In this document: one piece after another, positions 9,299 through 17,823 of the stretch
Layout: each line of letters starts with the position of its first letter
Position numbering within the stretch: position 1 is the first letter of the stretch
Origin: Christiangramia crocea
Lineage (GTDB): Bacteria; Bacteroidota; Bacteroidia; Flavobacteriales; Flavobacteriaceae
Direction: 5' to 3'
Length of the DNA: 64,000 nucleotides
Assembly: GCF_022410465.1 (NCBI RefSeq)
Contig: NZ_JAJSON010000009.1
Location: 1 to 64,000, forward strand
Made by a program: the position numbers and the translations under genes
The notes under the pieces: generated by a model
What the model saw: only the letters and a program-made list of their open reading frames with translations
What the model was told of the DNA's origin: nothing
Database searches by the model: none

Positions 9299-12200
9299 AT
9301 GTTTACACAAAGAACATTAAAATTCTTAAGCTATATTTTTATATGCTTAATTTTTATTACTGGGTATTCGGCCCAGGCTCAGCAACGCACGGTTACTGGA
9401 AAAGTAACTTCTAAAAGTGATGGTGTACCAATTCCTGGGGTGAATATATCAGTTGCAGGAACTTCAACAGGGATAGTTACAGACTTTGACGGCATGTATA
9501 GCATAGAAGTATCGGGTAGCGATGCTGTTTTGGTATTCAGTTACCTGGGATTTCTTTCACAAAGAGAAACCGTAGGAGATCGCAATGAAATCAATGTTGC
9601 TCTTGAAGAAGATATAAGCGCTCTGAATGAAGTTGTAGTCGTAGGTTATGGAACGCAAAAGAAGAGCGATATTACTGGAGCAGTGTCTTCAGTTGCATCA
9701 GAAGAATTAACGGCTTTTCCAGTTTTAAGTGGGGAGCAGGCCTTGCAAGGTAGAGCGGCAGGTGTGGCCGTTCAATCAAATAATGGAGGAGAACCCGGGG
9801 CTCCAATAAAAATAAGAATTCGTGGAGGTACTTCGATTAATGCTAGCAGTGATGCTCTGGTAGTGGTAGATGGTTTCGTAGGTGCTTCTATGCCTCCTCC
9901 AGAAGATATTGCCTCTATGGAGGTTTTAAAAGATGCATCGGCAACAGCGATCTATGGTTCCAGAGCTTCAAATGGAGTTATTCTGGTAACTACAAAAAGG
10001 GGGCAGATAGGCAAGGTCTCTATTGAACTGAATTCCTCTTATTCTATTCAGGAGGTAAATAATACACTGGACCTTTTGGATGCAGATGAGTTTGCTGATT
10101 ATAGATCATCTTATAGCGATGATTTTACGCCTGGGAATGCAAATACAGATTGGCAAGATGTTATATATAGGCAAGGAAGTATTGCAAGTCATCAGGTTTC
10201 CTTTTCTGGAGGAGGAGAGTCAGCCAGGTATTATGTATCCGGTACTTTCTTCGACCAAAAAGGAGCTATTATTAATTCAGATTTAGAGCGATTCTCTTTC
10301 CTGGCCAATATTGATCTGGATGTAACCGATAATTTTAAGGTAGGTTTAAACACATTTGGTAGAAGAAATTCAACTAATGGTGTCTCAACACAGGCAGCTA
10401 GTGGTGGTGCTGGAAGTGCTGGAGTGGTTTCTTCAGCTTATAGATTCGCTCCTGATTTAGGTATCTATGACGCAAATGATGAATTTACTATTAATTCACT
10501 TGGGGATGATATTGACAACCCTTTTGCTACTGCTACGGAGAAGGTGAATGAAAGAGTAGCTGATCTATATCGGGCTAATTTCTTTGCCGAATATTTTCTG
10601 TTAGAAAACTTATCCTTTAAAACTACCTTAGGGTTTAGCACTTACAATGCATTGAGAGGTACTTTTATACCTACTACCTTAATAAGTGGAGCTGGGGTTG
10701 GAGGCGAAGCTACGGTAGAAAATAGTAGAGATACCGATATAATTACAGAAAACTACTTGACATATAATGAAGAAATAGGTAAAGCTGAATTTAAATTTTT
10801 AGCCGGATATTCTTATCAAAAAAGTAAGGGCGAGGATTCTTTTGCCGGTGCGAGGGAGTTTGTAACCAATTCCGTTTCTTATAGAAATTTGGGAGGTGGT
10901 TCTACCTATTTAAAGCCTGAATCATCCTTGACCGAAAGAGAACTAATTTCCCTTTTTGGTAGAATTAACTTTGATTGGGACGATAGATATTTGCTAACCT
11001 TTACTGCTCGGAGAGACGGTTCTTCTTCCTTCAGCAAGAATAATAAGTATGCATTCTTTCCTTCGGGAGCTATAGGGTGGAATATGGGGAATGAAGCTTT
11101 TTTAGAAGATAGTGAACTCATATCGGCCTGGAAATGGCGTGCCAGTTACGGTGTAACTGGAAACCCCTCAATACCTGCATATGGTACCTTAGCAAGATTT
11201 TCAGAAATATATTCTGTAATTAATGATGAAATAACCAATGCTGTTGCGGTAACTGTTTTAGCCAATGATAATTTAAAATGGGAATCTTCTTACCAAACGG
11301 ACTTTGGAGTGGATATAGCACTTTTTAAAAATAGGCTGAATCTTACAGCAGATTATTATAAAATTCAAACAAAGGATCTTCTTTTTGCCAGACCCTTGCC
11401 AGAGTATGTAGGGCTGGCCAATCCTTATCAAATTCAGAATATTGGTGAACTTGAGAATAAAGGTTTTGAGTTTACTTTGTTCAGCAGAAACTTTGTAGGT
11501 GATAATTTTAAATGGAATACTCGCTTCAATTTTGCTACAAATAAAAATAAGGTTGTAAAGCTTCCCAATGGAGATGATATAATTATAGATTCCACCCCGG
11601 GACATTTTTTACAGGATGAATCCCAAATTCTTCGGGAAGGTGAGCCAGTTGGATCATTTTATGGGTACGTTTACGAAGGGGTTATCCAGGAAGGGGATGA
11701 TATCCCTGAAGGTTTTGAGAACGAGCCTGGAGGAGAGCTTTTTGCCGATTTAAACGGTGATGGGCAGATCAATTCTGATGACAAAACAATAATCGGAGAT
11801 CCCAATCCGGATTATACAGCAGGACTCAATAATGAATTTCTCTATAAGAATTTTGACATGAATTTGTTCTTCCAGGCTTCTGTAGGGGGTGATATTCTGA
11901 ATTATACACTTCTCGAACTTGCGTCTGGGGACTCAAATGCCACAACTGATGTTTTAAATGCATATACACCCAGCAATACCAATACTAATATCCCAGCTGC
12001 GGCCGTCAGAGAAAAGAGGGTTACTTCGAGGTATGTGTATGATGGAAGTTATATAAGACTGAAGAATCTTTCGGTAGGGTATTCATTGCCTAATGATATT
12101 ATAGAGAGATTCGGCTTCCAAAAAGTACGGTTTTCCCTCAGCGGGCAGAATTTGCTGACTTTTACGGATTACCCGGGAGTAGATCCTGAAGTGAATTACC

Positions 12201-12301
12201 GTAATAATAATAACGAAAGAAGTAATACCAATTTAGGGCTGGATTATGGAAGTTATCCAAATGTAAAATCCTACACCCTTGGTGTTAATCTGAAATTTTA
12301 A
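9299..12301 (+). CDS. SusC/RagA-type TonB-linked outer-membrane oligosaccharide importer
   Basis: 1000-residue TonB-dependent transporter that pulls glycan oligomers across the outer membrane with its SusD partner. Signal peptide about 1-28; carboxypeptidase-regulatory-like domain (about 30-110: VTGKVTSKSDGVPIPGVNIS); the hallmark EVVVVGYGTQKKSDITGAVS at the plug start (about 112-130); plug to about 225 (YGSRASNGVILVTTKRG); beta-barrel to the C-terminal aromatic strand YTLGVNLKF. The length fits the family and no lesion is seen. It is followed by susD after 16 bp. Its cargo is inferred to be a uronate-containing oligosaccharide from the flanking GH88, GH2, lyase candidate and kduI. It is distinct from the second SusC at 36682. 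Confidence 0.95.
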   Translation: MFTQRTLKFLSYIFICLIFITGYSAQAQQRTVTGKVTSKSDGVPIPGVNISVAGTSTGIVTDFDGMYSIEVSGSDAVLVFSYLGFLSQRETVGDRNEINVALEEDISALNEVVVVGYGTQKKSDITGAVSSVASEELTAFPVLSGEQALQGRAAGVAVQSNNGGEPGAPIKIRIRGGTSINASSDALVVVDGFVGASMPPPEDIASMEVLKDASATAIYGSRASNGVILVTTKRGQIGKVSIELNSSYSIQEVNNTLDLLDADEFADYRSSYSDDFTPGNANTDWQDVIYRQGSIASHQVSFSGGGESARYYVSGTFFDQKGAIINSDLERFSFLANIDLDVTDNFKVGLNTFGRRNSTNGVSTQAASGGAGSAGVVSSAYRFAPDLGIYDANDEFTINSLGDDIDNPFATATEKVNERVADLYRANFFAEYFLLENLSFKTTLGFSTYNALRGTFIPTTLISGAGVGGEATVENSRDTDIITENYLTYNEEIGKAEFKFLAGYSYQKSKGEDSFAGAREFVTNSVSYRNLGGGSTYLKPESSLTERELISLFGRINFDWDDRYLLTFTARRDGSSSFSKNNKYAFFPSGAIGWNMGNEAFLEDSELISAWKWRASYGVTGNPSIPAYGTLARFSEIYSVINDEITNAVAVTVLANDNLKWESSYQTDFGVDIALFKNRLNLTADYYKIQTKDLLFARPLPEYVGLANPYQIQNIGELENKGFEFTLFSRNFVGDNFKWNTRFNFATNKNKVVKLPNGDDIIIDSTPGHFLQDESQILREGEPVGSFYGYVYEGVIQEGDDIPEGFENEPGGELFADLNGDGQINSDDKTIIGDPNPDYTAGLNNEFLYKNFDMNLFFQASVGGDILNYTLLELASGDSNATTDVLNAYTPSNTNTNIPAAAVREKRVTSRYVYDGSYIRLKNLSVGYSLPNDIIERFGFQKVRFSLSGQNLLTFTDYPGVDPEVNYRNNNNERSNTNLGLDYGSYPNVKSYTLGVNLKF

Positions 12302-12317
12302 TTAAAAAGTTACTGAT

Positions 12318-13838
12318 ATGAAAAATATAAAACTATTACTTATTGCTGCATTACTGGTGGTAAGTTGTTCAGATTTAGAAGAGGAACCTGTTGGAATACT
12401 AGCTCCTGAATCTTTTTTTAAGACCATAGATGATTTACAGGCAGCAGCGAATGGGAGTTTTGCTTATATGGCTTCCGAGAAATACTGGGGTAGAAAGCTC
12501 ACATTGAGTTTGTTGCTTCGTGGCGATATGGCAGACATAGGGGATTTAGGTACTTCTGGTCGGCGACGAGATGTAAACAACTTTGAAATGACAGATGATA
12601 ATGGAATGATAACGGCTTTTTGGCCTCAGTCATATGCTATCATAGGAGCTGCTAATCAAGCTATTGCCGGAGCAGAGCGTTTAGATGGAAATCAAGAGAA
12701 GATAAACGAAGTGGCCGCACAGGCTTATTTCAGTAGAGCTTTTACATATTACCATCTGGTACGTATTTTCGGAGATATCCCTTATATTGATATGGCCGTT
12801 GCCGACGTCTCAACAGTAGATAATATATCTAAAACACCCGAAGCAGAAGTTTATGAGAATATAATAGCCGATCTGGAATTTGCCAAGGAAATGTTGCCTG
12901 ATACTCAACCTACTCGCTCCCTGCCTTCTAAAGCTACTGCTGCTGCTTATCTTGCATCAGTTTACCTGACGTTAGAAGAATATCAAAAGGCTTATGATGA
13001 ATCCAAATATGTAATTGATAATAAGGGAACTTTCAATCTTGAACTTGAGTCAGACTTTCAGAATTTGTTTATTCCAGACAACGCCGGAGCCTTAAAAGAG
13101 CCCTTATTTACTATAGATTTTATTGGGCAGTCGAGAGATGGAGATCTTGGTCAGGATTATCTTGCTCCATTAACAGGAATTAGAGAAGATGAGACAGGTC
13201 GCTCAGAAGGTGGAGGCTGGACGGTAGCCGTACCTACCTTAAATGTATATGATGATTGGAATGGAAGGGATTATAGGAAAAGAGTAAGTTTAGATACTAC
13301 AGCTATTTTCAATGGAGAAGTTCATCCATTTACTGAGTTTGCAGATTTTTCAGACCGGGGTGTAAACAGGCCACATATAGCGAAATATTATAGGTATCCT
13401 GGTGTAAGTGGTAGTAATGGTAGGGAGTCCAGTCATAATTTTATTACTATGCGATACGCGGAGGTTTTGCTTATTGCAGCGGAATCGCTAAATGAAATTA
13501 ATGGTGGCTCTTCTGAAGCTATTGGATATATTAATCAGCTTAGAGAAAGGGCCAGAAATAGGGACGGGGAGATCGCTAATTTTCCAGAAGATGTATCAGC
13601 AGGAGTTTCCCAGAGCGAATTAAGAGATATCATAATCAGGGAAAGGAGACTGGAACTGGCTTTTGAATTTAAAAGATGGTATGATATTAAAAGATTGAAA
13701 ATAGGAGAACAGGCCTTTGGGCCCAATGGTTTGGAACCTCACCCTAATTTTGATCCTAACCGTGATTATTTATTTCCCTTACCTGGAGATGAATTATCCA
13801 GAAACCCAAATTTGCAGCCCAATAATCCGGGTTACTAA
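12318..13838 (+). CDS. SusD/RagB-type surface glycan-binding lipoprotein
   Basis: 506-residue outer-membrane lipoprotein that caps the SusC channel and binds the glycan. The lipobox ends at C17 and is followed by acidic residues (CSDLEEEP), the Bacteroidota surface-export signal. The body shows the SusD pattern: helical TPR-like repeats (AAQAYFSRAFTYYHLVRIFG), a central variable region, and the C-terminal motif RERRLELAFEFKRWYDIKRL, ending in PNNPGY. It is cotranscribed with susC (16-bp gap). A 100-bp gap follows before the GH88 gene, with no terminator seen, so read-through is likely. Confidence 0.95.
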   Translation: MKNIKLLLIAALLVVSCSDLEEEPVGILAPESFFKTIDDLQAAANGSFAYMASEKYWGRKLTLSLLLRGDMADIGDLGTSGRRRDVNNFEMTDDNGMITAFWPQSYAIIGAANQAIAGAERLDGNQEKINEVAAQAYFSRAFTYYHLVRIFGDIPYIDMAVADVSTVDNISKTPEAEVYENIIADLEFAKEMLPDTQPTRSLPSKATAAAYLASVYLTLEEYQKAYDESKYVIDNKGTFNLELESDFQNLFIPDNAGALKEPLFTIDFIGQSRDGDLGQDYLAPLTGIREDETGRSEGGGWTVAVPTLNVYDDWNGRDYRKRVSLDTTAIFNGEVHPFTEFADFSDRGVNRPHIAKYYRYPGVSGSNGRESSHNFITMRYAEVLLIAAESLNEINGGSSEAIGYINQLRERARNRDGEIANFPEDVSAGVSQSELRDIIIRERRLELAFEFKRWYDIKRLKIGEQAFGPNGLEPHPNFDPNRDYLFPLPGDELSRNPNLQPNNPGY

Positions 13839-13938
13839 TGAAATTTTTGAACAAACCTACCAGATATAAATCGTTGTGGAATTAGGTTTTACCATGAATA
13901 CTATTTAATGATCTAACGCATATTCAAATGAATCATAT

Positions 13939-15144
13939 ATGAGGATTGGAATTAGCCTTCTTATTATTATCTCTGGGTTTACAAGTCTTTTTTTAGGTTG
14001 TAAACCCAGGGATAAATCTCAAGAAACAAGAGAGAATAACGAGATTTCTTCACTGCTAGAGAAACGGTACCAGAATCTGAAGGATTATTCTGTAGATTCC
14101 CTTGCATTTCCCCGGAGTTTTGACTTAGTCTCCGGAGAGATAAAAAAGGTGCCTTCCAAAGATTGGACCAGTGGATTTTTCCCGGGTAATCTTTGGCAGT
14201 TGTATCTACTAACAGGAGATAAAGATTTTAAGGAAAAAGCACGTCAATGGAATGCCTTTATAGAGAAGGAAAAATTCAATGATGGAACTCATGATATGGG
14301 CTTTAAAGTTTATGGAAGCTTAGGGAAGGCCCTTCAGGTTGAAGAAAATAACCATTATAAAGATGTGATTCTAGAGAGTGCAAAAACTTTGAGTACTCGT
14401 TTTAACAAAACAGTGGGGTGCATACGTTCTTGGGATTTCAATAGAGATGTATGGGAATTTCCTGTGATTATTGATAATATGATGAATCTGGAACTTTTAT
14501 TTGAAGCTACTCAGATGTCCGGTGATAGTACTTATTTCAATATAGCCGTCTCTCATGCTAATACAAGCCTTGAAAACCACTTTCGAGATGATCATAGCTC
14601 TTATCATGTGGTGGTATATGATACTGTTACAGGGGCAGTAAAAAATAAGCTTACCCATCAGGGGTTCAATGATGAATCTTCATGGGCACGGGGCCAGGCT
14701 TGGGCTGTATATGGTTACACAATGTCTTATAGATATACTAAAAGAAAGGAATATTTGAATCAGGCAGAATCAAGCGCGAATTACTTTCTGGATAACAACC
14801 ACTTACCTCAGGATGGTATTCCTTATTGGGATTTTGATGACCCCCAGATTCCGAAATCACCAAGGGATGTCTCTGCTGCAACCATTATGTCTTCAGCATT
14901 GATTGAACTATTTGAAATAACAGGAAAGGAAAAATATTTGAAATATTCAGATAAAGTTATTAAATCCTTGATGAGTGAAGAATACATAATTTCAGAAGAT
15001 ATAGAAGCACCTTTTATTCTTGATCATAGTACCGGAAATTGGCCCAAAAATGATGAAATAGATGGACCTATTGTATATGCAGATTACTATTTTTTAGAAA
15101 CCTTATTAAGGAGAAGAGCCCTAAAATCAAAACCTAATAAATGA
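13939..15144 (+). CDS. GH88 unsaturated glucuronyl hydrolase (lipoprotein)
   Basis: 401-residue enzyme that removes the 4,5-unsaturated uronate left at the non-reducing end by a polysaccharide lyase; the released sugar feeds KduI. The fold is an (alpha/alpha)6 barrel. D119 (in GTHDMGF) and D179 (in IIDNMMNLELL) match the two catalytic aspartates of characterised GH88 enzymes; GFNDESSWARGQAWAVYGY is also diagnostic. The lipobox ends at C21 and is followed by basic residues (CKPRDK), so a periplasmic rather than surface location is likely. It overlaps the GH2 gene by 4 bp (ATGA), showing translational coupling. This gene is the strongest sign that the PUL uses lyase chemistry. Confidence 0.92.
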   Translation: MRIGISLLIIISGFTSLFLGCKPRDKSQETRENNEISSLLEKRYQNLKDYSVDSLAFPRSFDLVSGEIKKVPSKDWTSGFFPGNLWQLYLLTGDKDFKEKARQWNAFIEKEKFNDGTHDMGFKVYGSLGKALQVEENNHYKDVILESAKTLSTRFNKTVGCIRSWDFNRDVWEFPVIIDNMMNLELLFEATQMSGDSTYFNIAVSHANTSLENHFRDDHSSYHVVVYDTVTGAVKNKLTHQGFNDESSWARGQAWAVYGYTMSYRYTKRKEYLNQAESSANYFLDNNHLPQDGIPYWDFDDPQIPKSPRDVSAATIMSSALIELFEITGKEKYLKYSDKVIKSLMSEEYIISEDIEAPFILDHSTGNWPKNDEIDGPIVYADYYFLETLLRRRALKSKPNK

Positions 15145-17558
15145 AGCTAGATAAGTATTTAATTACATCCATTTCCTTATTCCTACTTTTAGGAGTAAAA
15201 GGATATGGATTTGGAAGTGACGATGAATTAAGAAACAAAACAAATATTAATAAAAATTGGTATTACTTAGAAAGAAATCTTGAAAATCCGGAGGAGGCCA
15301 ATAATGCAGAGACTTGGGTGCTTTTAGATTTACCCCATACCTGGAATGCTGAGGATGTAGTAGATGCTTATCCAGGGTATCGCCGTAGTGGGAGCTGGTA
15401 TAAAAAAGAATTAAATTTTGATCAAATCTCAGAAAATAAACTGTACAAATTATACTTTGAGGGGTCTAATATTACTACCGAAGTGTATGTTAATGGACAA
15501 AAAGCCGGGGAACATATTGGGGGTTATCTTGGTTTTGAAATAGATATTACAGAGTTTATTACTGAAGGTAGCAATGAAGTTTTAGTAAAGGTGGATAATA
15601 GCTACAATCCTGAGGTGATTCCATCTCAGAAAAATGATTTCTTTATTTATGGGGGAATTACAAGAGATGTTTGGTTATTAGAAATACCTCAGAAACATAT
15701 TAGTGAGTTTAAAATCATGACTCCAGAGGTTTCTGTGGAGAGAGCTTCTTTAGAAGCAGTCCTGAAATTTGAAAATCTTAGAAGAAAATCAGAATATCTA
15801 GTGAGGGGAATCCTGGTTGATCCTAATGGAAGAGTTGTGTCTGAAAAGGAAGTTGAAATAAGTGAAAAGAAAAAGATCCTCTCTTTCGATGATATAATGA
15901 GTCCAAAACTTTGGGATACAGATAATCCAAATCTCTATTCCCTATCTGTTTTACTAATAGAAAATGGAGAGATACTGGATAAAATGCAAAATCCTGTTGG
16001 ATTTCGGTGGTTTGAATTTAAAGAAAATGGCCCTTTCTATTTAAATGGTGAGCGATTATTACTAAGGGGGACTCATAGGCATGAAGAACACGCTGGTGTT
16101 GGAGCGGCAATGTCAAATAAGCAGCACCGCCATGACATGGAAAGTATTAAAGAAATGGGAGCAAATTTTGTAAGATTAGGACATTATTCACAGGATCCCG
16201 AGATATATAAAGCTTGTGATGAACTGGGAATATTAGTTTGGGATGAGCTACCTTGGAGTCGGGGCGGCCTGGGAAATGAAAATTGGAAAACCAATACCAG
16301 GAACTTGCTTAAAGGTATGATTGAACAAAATTTTAATCATCCAAGTATTATAATATGGTCTTTAGGCAATGAAATCTACTGGTTGCCTGATTTTGAGGAC
16401 GGAGATAATACAGAAAAATTAAATGAATTTTTAAGTGAGTTGGATGAGATTGCTCATGAAATGGACCCCTCAAGGAAGACAGCCATCAGGAAATACTACG
16501 AAGGTTCCCATATTGTGGATGTGTTTTCTCCCTCAATTTGGTCAGGATGGTATTCGGGGAGCTATAAGAGTTATCAAAAGGCAATAAATAAATATAAACA
16601 GGAATATGATCATTTCTTACATGCTGAATATGGGGGTTCCAGTCATGTTGGGCGACATACCGAAAATCCGGTTACGGGTGAGGGTATAATTAAATCTGAT
16701 GGCTGGGAGGAGGAAATTGTGCAAACAGAGGTGCAAAATATAGCACAAATTGGAGACTGGAGTGAAAATTATATTGTTGACCTTTTTGACTGGCATCTAC
16801 GTATTTCTGAAACCGATTCCACTTTTGTAGGTAATGCGCAATGGGCGTTCAAAGATTTCGGAACGCCTTTGAGGCCTGAAAATGCAATCCCTTATATGAA
16901 TCAGAAAGGGCTTGTAGATAGAAATGGAAATCCTAAAGATGCTTATTTCGTTTTTAAAAGTTATTGGAGCGAAGATCCTTTCGTTTATATAGAATCCCAT
17001 ACATGGGAAGAACGTCAGGGTCCAGAAGGTTTGGCACGTACGGTTAGTATCTATAGTAACCTTGAGGAAGTTGAGTTGTTTCATAATGGAAAGAGCTTGG
17101 GAGTAAAGAAGAAAGACATTAATAAATTTCCGGCATCAGGATTGACATGGGATGTTCAATTTAGGAAGGATGAAAATTACCTCATTGCACGTGGAATAGA
17201 TGAGAACGAAAAAATAGCCGATACAATCAAGGTTAATTATCGTTTCGAAAAAAATACTACGGCAAAAGCTATTGTTTTAGAATATGAAAAGATGAACGAT
17301 AATTACCTTGTTACTGCAACAGCCATTGATGATAATGGATTACGTGCTCTGGATTACGAGGAACGTGTTTATTTTCAGGCCCTACAGGGCGGAAAAACCA
17401 AGAATAATCAGGGTACGCCAACAGGGAGTGAGATCATAGAAATGGCTAATGGTAAAGCTAGTATCGAAGTAATACCTGATAAAAATGCAGAGTATATTGA
17501 AATGACTGTTTTGAACCAAAGTTTTAAGGGAACTTATCTTGAGATTCCCTTGCATTGA
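15141..17558 (+). CDS. Glycoside hydrolase family 2 (beta-glucuronidase or beta-galactosidase type)
   Basis: 805 residues, exported (signal peptide about 1-22). Domains: sugar-binding jelly roll (about 35-195: YRRSGSWYKKEL, VYVNGQKAGEHIGGYLGFEIDIT), immunoglobulin-like domain (about 200-305), TIM barrel (about 305-600) and a C-terminal domain. General acid/base E411 lies in IIWSLGNEIYW and nucleophile E496 in HAEYGGSS, so both catalytic residues are present. The AEYGG nucleophile motif is closer to glucuronidase-type than to LacZ-type GH2, but substrate cannot be settled from sequence. It is the last gene of the SusCD operon, overlapping GH88 by 4 bp and followed by a terminator at 17632. It likely acts in the periplasm on imported oligomers. 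Confidence 0.9.
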   Translation: MKLDKYLITSISLFLLLGVKGYGFGSDDELRNKTNINKNWYYLERNLENPEEANNAETWVLLDLPHTWNAEDVVDAYPGYRRSGSWYKKELNFDQISENKLYKLYFEGSNITTEVYVNGQKAGEHIGGYLGFEIDITEFITEGSNEVLVKVDNSYNPEVIPSQKNDFFIYGGITRDVWLLEIPQKHISEFKIMTPEVSVERASLEAVLKFENLRRKSEYLVRGILVDPNGRVVSEKEVEISEKKKILSFDDIMSPKLWDTDNPNLYSLSVLLIENGEILDKMQNPVGFRWFEFKENGPFYLNGERLLLRGTHRHEEHAGVGAAMSNKQHRHDMESIKEMGANFVRLGHYSQDPEIYKACDELGILVWDELPWSRGGLGNENWKTNTRNLLKGMIEQNFNHPSIIIWSLGNEIYWLPDFEDGDNTEKLNEFLSELDEIAHEMDPSRKTAIRKYYEGSHIVDVFSPSIWSGWYSGSYKSYQKAINKYKQEYDHFLHAEYGGSSHVGRHTENPVTGEGIIKSDGWEEEIVQTEVQNIAQIGDWSENYIVDLFDWHLRISETDSTFVGNAQWAFKDFGTPLRPENAIPYMNQKGLVDRNGNPKDAYFVFKSYWSEDPFVYIESHTWEERQGPEGLARTVSIYSNLEEVELFHNGKSLGVKKKDINKFPASGLTWDVQFRKDENYLIARGIDENEKIADTIKVNYRFEKNTTAKAIVLEYEKMNDNYLVTATAIDDNGLRALDYEERVYFQALQGGKTKNNQGTPTGSEIIEMANGKASIEVIPDKNAEYIEMTVLNQSFKGTYLEIPLH

Positions 17559-17631
17559 ATCATTAGATAATATTTATGATCTGAATGGTTCATATATATA
17601 TTCCTGGTGAGGCTACAATAGAACTTAAAAG

Positions 17632-17661
17632 AGCTCTGGATGAATTTCAGGGCTTTTTTTT
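17632..17661 (+). terminator. Rho-independent terminator of the uronate PUL operon
   Basis: AGCTCTG (17632-17638) pairs with CAGGGCT (17648-17654) with one G-U pair and is followed by a run of eight Ts. It ends the SusC-SusD-GH88-GH2 transcript. Confidence 0.75.
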
Positions 17662-17823
17662 ATACTATTTTCCCTTTCTAAAATTTCAATCATTATTGTT
17701 ATAAAGCCGGGTAAAATTCGTAACTTTCTTACACTAAGAGCTTAGGTTAACTACTTCAATCTAAGCCGGTTTATTCCCCCATCTCAGACCGGTACTTTCC
17801 CTTTTTTTTAAATAAATATCATC

